A stretch of 64,000 bases of DNA from assembly GCA_036877525.1 (NCBI GenBank), contig JAZGTH010000007.1:12361501-12425500 (forward strand). Direction: 5' to 3'. The notes beneath the pieces are model-generated. The model was not told the origin of the DNA. It worked only from the letters and a program-made list of their open reading frames with translations, and did no database searches. Position numbers and translations under genes: made by a program. Every line of letters begins with the position of its first letter. The stretch's first letter is position 1. This DNA is from Chromobotia macracanthus (Eukaryota > Chordata > Actinopteri > Cypriniformes > Botiidae). This document shows, one piece after another, positions 57,129 through 64,000 of this stretch.

Positions 57129-60100
57129 CTGATACAGGATGAACAAAATATGAGTTATTTCTGTTCAGATGCTCTGGACATTCTGGTAGCCAACGGGGCA
57201 AAGCAGCTTGAGTTTCATTGGATTTTATAAGGTTTAAATCATATTTCATCTTCAGACCTGTAAAAGCTTGTTTTGATAAGGACAAAACTTCAAGATGCAA
57301 ATATCTCAATTTCCAAAGGTACAATATATTTCAACCATCTTTAGTGGCCCCAAAAACTAAGACTCTTAAGCCATTTTTAAACTTAAATTTATGTTTGCAT
57401 TAGACAGAAAATATCAAACTTGATGCCATCTACAAATAATCTTACAGCATTTCCCATAACTCAGTGTCACTGTTCTGAGCCATTTTTGCCATGAATTTAG
57501 TAACTTGTCACAAGTAACTTGTCAACATGATTTTATTTTATGTATAAAAGTAATTCCTCTGAAGTTTAAGTTCTCCTCTCAAGGTTTCCTAGTGTTCACA
57601 TATTTGCTGTACCATGTATAACAAGAGTTTCCAATTTTTTTTGTTAATATCTTCATATCTATTCCAAAGTATGCTTGTGCTACCTTCCTTTAAAAAAACA
57701 TTTGAATGTACCTGCACTAAAGTATCAGATGACATGGATTTTAAGTATGGCTTAAGTGTGTAATTACATTTTGAGGCCACTTTATCTATAGCAGAAGCCA
57801 AACTCAACTTTTTAATGGCACTAATAAAGACTCAACTATCTCTAAGTGTGGAGTCAGTTAAACTTGAGACTGATGCAAACAGAGTTTTTGTGTCCCAGGT
57901 CACAGCATCACCTGATCAAACTAATTTACAATCAAATCAGTTCAATCAGGTGATGTGTTAAATACCTGAAGACTCTGCCCCAGAGCGTCAGACCTCAATA
58001 GCCCTGATGTTTGTTAAAGAGAAAAGACAGACAAGTGGAAAGAACACAACAAAATGGCTTGGTATTCAGTGTCAAAAGAAAGTGGTATGTGATGAGGGAG
58101 ACATCGTACTGTAAATGATAAAAAATAAAGAGAGAGATGCTTGCCAGGTCTGAGTCGCATCCACTGAGGTACTACTGGAAGAGTTCCTTACCCTCGAGTG
58201 CACATTGGGAAATTTAGTAATATTATTCTTCTTTAAGGCTGAGTGGAAAGGAGACAAAAATTGAGGTTAGACTTGAGCGGAGAAGACCGGACACATGTCA
58301 CGGCACAGCATGGCGAGCCAAGCTGCCCAGGGCTTAGAGAGGAAAGACTCAGAGGTCACAGGTAGGCGCTGTAGGGTGTTATGGATAGCAGAAGCACTGC
58401 TGATACTGCGGTAATGAACTCTAAAACTCAAGCTGCTCTGCACAATGACTTCAGCATCCAGATACAACAAAGCAAATGCTGAGGTCTGCATGATCACTTT
58501 ATATTCGGTAAAATGACAGGTCACCACAGAATCTGTTAAACCTCACAGAATTTCCCAGACATTAAGCTCAAGCAGACATGTACACGGTGTGATCTAAGGA
58601 CAATGCCATAATGGGTGAATCTCATGAGGCCATGTTTGCATTGTGACCGTGTGTTCAGGACAATGAAGCACATCCCTGTGCTTCAAGCACATCCCATCAA
58701 TGTAGTAAATACATCTCAGAACTGTAATACAGTAACAAAAATCATCCTGTCCAACATTAGCATAGATTAAAGGCAGTACAACAAGCCAATACTACTACAT
58801 TAATAAAAACTACAATTGCAATGAATAATGTATCTATCCTTATATATTACAATAATGAGAATGAAATGATGTAAATATTCTAACTTTATTAATTAATTAA
58901 TTAATTAATTAATCTATTTACTTCAATTATTAACTATGTTCTCAAATATAAATTTCCATGTTCCTTTTACAGAATAATTAGCGATTTTGCTTTTTAATGC
59001 AATTTCTTAGAATGTAAATAATGTTATTTACTGATTTCTGAGATGCTTTTGATGTACGAAAGATGCTATGTAAATAAAATGTTTTATTATATTTTTCACA
59101 TAGGAAAACATGAATTTTTAGTGATGGGGGTGTACTTAAATGTAATTATGTCAATAAGGTCAGAATGCAACAATAGGCCTAATTTTTCTTTTGAAATACA
59201 ACTCTTAACACTACATGACAGTTTGTGTGAGATTCATCCATTAAAACGTCCTACAGCAATGCATGTGAATGAGAAATGCCATTCATGCCAGGCATGGGCA
59301 TGCAGTCAGTGAAGCAAATGTGCCAAACATGCTTAGAAAAGCAAACAATCATATTTTATCATGACTCATGCAGTAGATTAAATGCATGTGGACACAGGAA
59401 GGCATGTGATTTCCTATTAGAGCAAAGTATGATGTAAAAAGTGAGCAGTGATGCAGTGATGCAGAAAACCAGCGTATAGCAAATACCCCCAAAATAATTA
59501 ATGACATCATATACTCACTCTGACATAATGAACAAATGAACACATAAGGAAATCATGAGGTCACTAACAATGCCAAACACTCTTAGAAATAATAAAACAA
59601 AATTAAGTGTTAAATGCACTGATTACAAATGGGTTATTTTGCACACATTTATGTGCTTGCAGCATTCTGCAAATCAAACTGCAGAGGGCACTCTCAACAA
59701 ACAGAAATTGTTATTTAATTTTACATTTACATTTAGGCATTTAGCAGCTTTGGTGAGAAAAACAATGAAGCAATAAATCATAGGGAGGCAATAACATCAG
59801 CCATACAGTTACAAATTTTACCAAGAAAATGAAACAAAAGTTTAAACGCTAACAGATAAAAAAGATGCAAATACTAAAAATACTAATGTGTTTGGCTCTT
59901 TGTGACATCATGATTCCTCCTATTACATTGGTTTTGTGTTACAAATATGTTAATTCTTGATGACACACTTCATGCAGAAGAAAACTGTGATGACATCATA
60001 TCCTTTTCGCCCCAAACCCCTCTTCATGCAGGAGTTTGGCTATGAAAGAAAGAAATGCCACCAGGTCTGTGACATAATATCAATAAGGAAACCCACATCT

Positions 60101-63100
60101 CTTGTAAAAGGGTGCACACACGAACACACACACAAAAGTAAAAGGAGAATGAAAGAGAGCAGCTTCATCCAGCGACCTTCAAGAGAGAGACAGAGTCTAA
60201 GCTTTAGAAGTGGAGCTCCTCATTGAAGTAACGCGAGCTCCGTTTGGCTGTGCGCGCGGTAAAGGGGGCAGTCTTCAGCACTGCGTCCAGACAAAACACA
60301 CAAACAACACTGGGTTTAACTGCCAGAGCAACAAGCATATGGTTAGCACTTTCTACAGCATAACAGAACATCTGCTATAATCACATGGGACTAATGATTA
60401 TTACATAAAGCTAAAGTTAATTTTAATGTGTATTACATACAGGTCTAAACAGCGGCACATTTGCTGAGGGGTGCTCAGGGGTATGCAAGATCAGTATAAT
60501 AATAATATTTTAGAATTGTAAATTTTAGGTATAATATAATTTTAGAATACTCTTTTTCCACAAAATAATAATAATTAAGCAATATTACCAAACATTCACA
60601 CACCCTATTCTGTACAGTTCACAAAAAATATTAGTAAACTCTTTGGAATATGTTGGTTTTCTGCATTAATTGGTCATAACATGTAATCTGATCATTACCA
60701 TAGACAAAAATAATATACCTATGATAACATACAGTTATAATCTTTCACGTCTTTATTAAACACATTCTATGAAACGTTCACAGTGCTGTGGAAAAGTGAG
60801 AAAATGAAAAAATGAAGATGATGCTGGAAAGGCAAAGAATGTACAGAACCATGAAGATTTTTCTAAACAAAGTGGGCTGTTTAATAATCCAGGACAAAGA
60901 AGGACTCATGAACAACTATCACAAAACTATTGTGGGTCGTTCAGGTAACAACAATTTAGTCATTTACAAAGTCAACTTTATCCAAAGCACTGTGATTGTT
61001 TAATGGGATGTGTTCAATGTAGATTAAAATTGTTTGGGTTTTTATAGCATAAGCACGTTGTGTCTATACTTGTGACTTTAATTAAGATCAGATGACATTT
61101 TATGACACATTAATGCAGAAAACAAAAGTTACTGCAATACACTAATTTCTAATGTAATTGATAATATCCTGTGTGGCCAGTTGTATCTGTTCTCTTCACA
61201 AGCTCTCTGCTCATATGCTTTTTGTGCTCCTCACCCTCATGAGTAAATGGACCAGATCTGCAATTTTGTCTTGATATTTTTAGTCATAATATCGTGTATG
61301 GCCTGATCCTACCTGTTCACCTTCATCATTTTCTATCATGTCTTTGCTGTCCTCTCCATCCTAATGACAAACTAAAAACTAACAATTTATTTTTTCAAGT
61401 GTATAAAATGATTAACCTATTAAAAAAAAAAATTAAGTTTCCTTTCATTATTATTTTTTAAACAAATAAGATTTTGATTATTTATAAGACTTTTAAAGAA
61501 AGATTTTGGCAAAATGGCGCCCCCCTCAACTATGGCAGTGCTATGCACTGCATACCCCATTTTTGCACCCCGGTATGGAGCTAAAATTGTGCCAAACATA
61601 AACAAACAAATCCAGCATTTTGCAAACAAATGCTTCTTTTTGCAAAGGAAACAAACAGAAAGCACTCTGCAAACATAAAAGACAATTTGGGGAAAAATGT
61701 AAGGGTGCAACAAATAAATGCACCGTGTTTTACAACACACCTTTTGTATGATTCTCTCAGCTTTATTTACCTTACCTAACTTTATTTAACTTACGTTTAC
61801 ATTACTGTACATTACTTGAGCCAGCCCAAGCTTTGACTTTGACATGGCCCTCTCACTCCAAAGAATTAGATTTATTATTGTGCTCAATATGATTTAGTTC
61901 TTTTACATGACTGGCATTTTGTGAAGATTGTGAACTTTATTTAAAGCTTGAATGCCTGTGATTCTGACTGAGATCTGATATACTTGTATGCAGTATTTTT
62001 AAATACAATATGTACATGGTAAACATTTTAATTAGTTTTTTTATTCATTTAACCATAGCCACATCATGGTAGACAAGCTTTTGTATTGGCAGAAAAAATT
62101 GCTGCATACACTTTCTGATGGTTTTTTTAGTGGCATTCTTAACATTGCATTGTTAACATTTACAAAAAGTTTTTTTTTTAATTTGCTTGGAATAAACAAA
62201 ATGAGCAGCATTGTATGAATTTTAAGTTTACAAATAGGTTGCACACTGCTTATTGGCAAGGAAACCATGTAGATGATTGAGTGCTTGCATTAAGGCATAT
62301 CTTTATATAAAATTCTCTACTGTCAGTGTACCATGATTCTACATATGAATTTAATGCATTCATTTATTACCAGTTAAACTATTTTACTTTACTTTTACTA
62401 TGTTAAACTTTACAAACAGTCTGCAATAAAACGACAAAAAAAATCTTTAAAAGTCCTGCATTTTTTAGAGTTGTTTTAAATAAAAAAAAATATTGAATGT
62501 GACAGATCATATAAAGAATTAATCTAAAAACCTATGGAGATTACTGCTGAATAGAATTATATGAACAGAACAATAATAAATGAATACATTCATTTCTTTT
62601 GAGTGAGAGTGGGATGGACATGTCAAACTCTGTGCTCAATAGCAGCTGGCTGGATGGGGTGGCCAGTGCAAGTAGCAATAACCAACCAGTCAAGATTAGA
62701 CTGATTAGACTAATTTAATGAGAATACATAAGTATAATTAATTAAAATAAAATATTTATTTTTATTTAAAAAAATATTTAAAAAATTAACTCAGTGGTTG
62801 GCTGGACTACAGCGTACAAGCGGCAAATATACAAAAAAATGTATTTTAAAAAATATATTAAAAAATTTAACTCTCAAATTGCCTTTTATATTTGCAAAGC
62901 ACTTTCTGTATGTTGAGTTACTTTTGCAAAGCAGATTGCATTTGTTTCCAAAATGCTGTGTATGTTTGTTTAGTTTTGGCACAATTTCAACTAAATACCC
63001 TGGGTATAAAATAATAATGCTATGTTATACAATGTTATGAGTGTTACTTCTAATCCATTTAAATGTAAAGATAATTCTATAAAGATATTCATAGATATTC

Positions 63101-63947
63101 AGAATAAAATGTAATGGTTTCATGATTATTACTGAATATTTTTAAAGAGGTCATGTTGTTAAAATTTGAAAGAAATAAAATTATTTGAAGAGGTTAAAGT
63201 TTATTTTTAGAAATAAAATCTTTCCCCCTTTCGGAACAACCTTTCACTTTATCTAAGCTGCTATATGGTGTTTACATTGAAGTCTTAAAGCGATAGTTCA
63301 ACCAAAAATAAAAATCTTTCCATTATTTACTCACCCTCATGTCATTCCAAACCTGTATGACACAAACAACATTGTTGAAGTTGGTAGCCAAACAACAGTG
63401 GCACCCAATGACTTCCACTGTATGGACACCACTGAGACATTTCTAATGTTTTCTTTTTGTTCCACAAAAGAATAAAGTCACATAAGTTTGGAATGACATG
63501 AGGGTAAGTAAATGATGGACTTTTTTGGGTGAACTATTAAAAATGTATGATATGACCTCTTTAAAACTATACAATTTAGTATATAGTAAATGTACTCCAG
63601 CTCAAAGCTGTGAGAAGTAGCAGCAGATTATTAGCCTGTAATAACACTGGCCAGTAAATTGTTATTAAGCAGTAAAGCCTTCAGACAGAAATTTTCCACC
63701 AGTCACAGAGAACTGTTAGTGACTCACATTAACATGTTATAAAGGTTTTTAGGTTTTAAAGCCATCTGCATGCAGACCATCCAGCACATCACTGATGTTT
63801 TAAGTCTGTGGATGTCTGACCTGTGATTATGTCCTCGATGGCTCCATCTTTACCCTCATACACATGTCTGCTGTCCTTCACCTGCTTTCTTCTCAGCTCT
63901 GCGATCAACTCCTGCTGTTGCTGCCGCTTATTCCTGTGAGAGGGAGA
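57019..63947 (-). CDS. fmnl2: fmnl2, formin-like 2, 3' end with alternative last exons (partial)
   Basis: FMNL2 is a Diaphanous-related formin that elongates actin filaments at the cell cortex and is autoinhibited by its C-terminal DAD. Only the 3' end is in the window. One shared exon (63,821-63,947) carries the DAD region, and three candidate terminal exons lie downstream (60,204-60,280; 58,072-58,238; 57,019-57,128). Each supplies a different C-terminus and each starts in the phase required by the shared donor. The FH1, FH2 and GTPase-binding regions lie beyond position 64,000. FMNL3 is the closest paralogue; tail residues and the neighbour prpf40a (not prpf40b) favour FMNL2. Confidence 0.88.
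58072..58238 (-). CDS. fmnl2: fmnl2 terminal exon, 'TQS'-type C-terminus
   Basis: Acceptor ctttccactcag precedes CCTTAAAG. With the upstream G it reads ALKKNNITKFPNVHSRVRNS, then SSSTSVDATQT. This matches another known FMNL-family tail, which in mammals ends soon after a TQ pair. Here the frame goes on for 23 more residues (WQASLSLFFIIYSTM and so on) to a TGA at 58,072-58,074. The added stretch is hydrophobic and looks like former 3' UTR or intron. Either the fish tail is longer or an unseen splice removes it. Confidence 0.85.
58239..60203. other. fmnl2 intronic/3' region with TTAA microsatellite
   Basis: Between two alternative terminal exons. A (TTAA)n run sits at 58,888-58,912. No other gene. 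The stretch just below 60,204 is the likely 3' UTR of the 'YHY'-type mRNA. A SINE-tail-like scrap (acatttacatttaggcattt) is at 59,722-59,750. Confidence 0.5.
60204..60280 (-). CDS. fmnl2: fmnl2 terminal exon, 'YHY'-type C-terminus
   Basis: Acceptor tctggacgcag is followed by TGCTGAAG. With the upstream G it reads VLKTAPFTARTAKRSSRYFN and then EELHF and TAA at 60,204-60,206. The PFTARTAKR block is diagnostic of the main FMNL2/FMNL3 C-terminus. The last residues (EELHF) differ from the mammalian acidic/tyrosine end but keep its character. This is the terminal exon nearest to the shared donor. Confidence 0.92.
60281..61540. other. fmnl2 intron, no recognised feature
   Basis: AT-rich intronic sequence on the far side of the first terminal exon. 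I see no exon, RNA gene or clear repeat. Confidence 0.5.
61541..61935 (+). repeat. Unclassified dispersed repeat, copy 2
   Basis: Matches copy 1 (163-600) through tatggagctaaaattgtgcc, gcaaaggaaacaaacagaaa, gcactctgcaaacataaaag, gtgcaacaaataaatg, ttttacaacacacctttt, agctttgactttgacatggc and catgactggcattttgtgaa. It lacks an internal ~60-bp block present in copy 1. It lies in fmnl2 intron sequence. Confidence 0.75.
62866..63010 (-). repeat. Unclassified dispersed repeat, copy 3 (partial)
   Basis: The reverse complement of the 5' third of the same family: aattgccttttatatttgca, gcaaagcactttctgtatg, ttttggcacaatttcaact and accctgggtataaaa. The remainder is absent. Confidence 0.65.
63286..63545. 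repeat. Foldback MITE common in cyprinid-like fish
   Basis: The left arm (aaagcgatagttcaaccaaa ... ttactcaccctcatgtcatt-ccaaac) and right arm (gtttggaatgacatgaggg-taagtaaatgatgg ... tttgggtgaactatt) are reverse complements over about 70-80 bp. This consensus is one of the most frequent MITEs in cyprinid genomes. It has no coding capacity and lies in fmnl2 intron sequence. Confidence 0.8.
63821..63947 (-). CDS. fmnl2: fmnl2 shared DAD-region exon
   Basis: Acceptor tgtgttcag, then 127 bp reading SPSHRNKRQQQQELIAELRR, then KQVKDSRHVYEGKDGAIEDI and IT, ending in phase 1 at donor CACAG|gtcaga. This is the end of the FH2-DAD linker and the DAD of FMNL2. A second possible acceptor 14 bp inside (ctcacag|GAATAAG) would shorten it and break phase relative to the SPSHR start, so I prefer the longer exon. 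Read-through past the donor would add GQTSTDLKHQ and a stop. Confidence 0.93.
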
Positions 63948-64000
63948 CTGAACACACACATGATAAAATGCCACAATTAATGCTAACTGACTATAAACAT

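Noticed and set aside
58267..58527. An 86-codon minus-strand open frame upstream of an fmnl2 terminal exon
   Set aside because: No similarity to formins, no acceptor/donor in the required phase; probably intronic.
1..64000. CRISPR arrays, operons, riboswitches or prokaryotic insertion sequences
   Set aside because: None seen; the window is vertebrate with introns, LINEs, SINEs and LTR elements.

Overview
The window is vertebrate nuclear DNA, almost certainly from a teleost fish and probably an ostariophysan (cyprinid-like) one. It is AT-rich, has GT-AG introns, and carries typical fish repeats: tRNA-derived SINEs with the 'ctttggataaaagcgtctgc'-type tail, L2-like LINEs, DIRS elements, Tc1/mariner, hAT-like and foldback MITE elements, Ty3/gypsy and endogenous retrovirus sequence. 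No prokaryotic features, CRISPR arrays or rRNA are seen.

Layout. Positions 1-31,640 are a transposon-rich desert with no host gene I can recognise. In order it holds: a TG microsatellite; an unclassified ~400-bp dispersed repeat; a decayed Ty3/gypsy element (+); an L2 LINE (-) with a DIRS remnant inside its 3' part; a SINE; a scrambled gypsy element (-) sitting inside its own split LTR; a Tc1/mariner remnant (-); and a nested complex in which a ~7.2-kb endogenous retrovirus (-, LTRs at 12,294-12,570 and 19,174-19,490) interrupts the integrase frame of a second gypsy element (-), while the retrovirus gag is itself interrupted by a solo LTR of another family. After that come a foldback element, an L2 3' tail, SINEs, a second L2 (+) interrupted by a 1.6-kb block, and a DIRS gag remnant (-).

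Positions 31,640-53,400 hold prpf40a (+), a complete 27-exon spliceosomal gene. The exons I place join to an open frame of 878 codons with two WW domains, six FF domains and a basic/RS-like tail. Its introns carry a hAT-like element, a Tc1/mariner element with ~205-bp inverted repeats, a MITE and other dispersed repeats.

Positions 57,019-63,947 hold the 3' end of fmnl2 (-), a formin that regulates actin, convergent with prpf40a. The exon carrying the DAD region is followed by three alternative terminal exons, all with the same acceptor phase. The fmnl2/prpf40a tail-to-tail pairing matches the arrangement known from other vertebrates. The two genes have no obvious functional link (pre-mRNA splicing and actin assembly).

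The most rewarding observations are the three alternative fmnl2 C-terminal exons, the three-layer nested retroelement, the prpf40a start codon that ends its exon, the prpf40a microexons, and a perfect 26-bp palindrome in the prpf40a promoter region.
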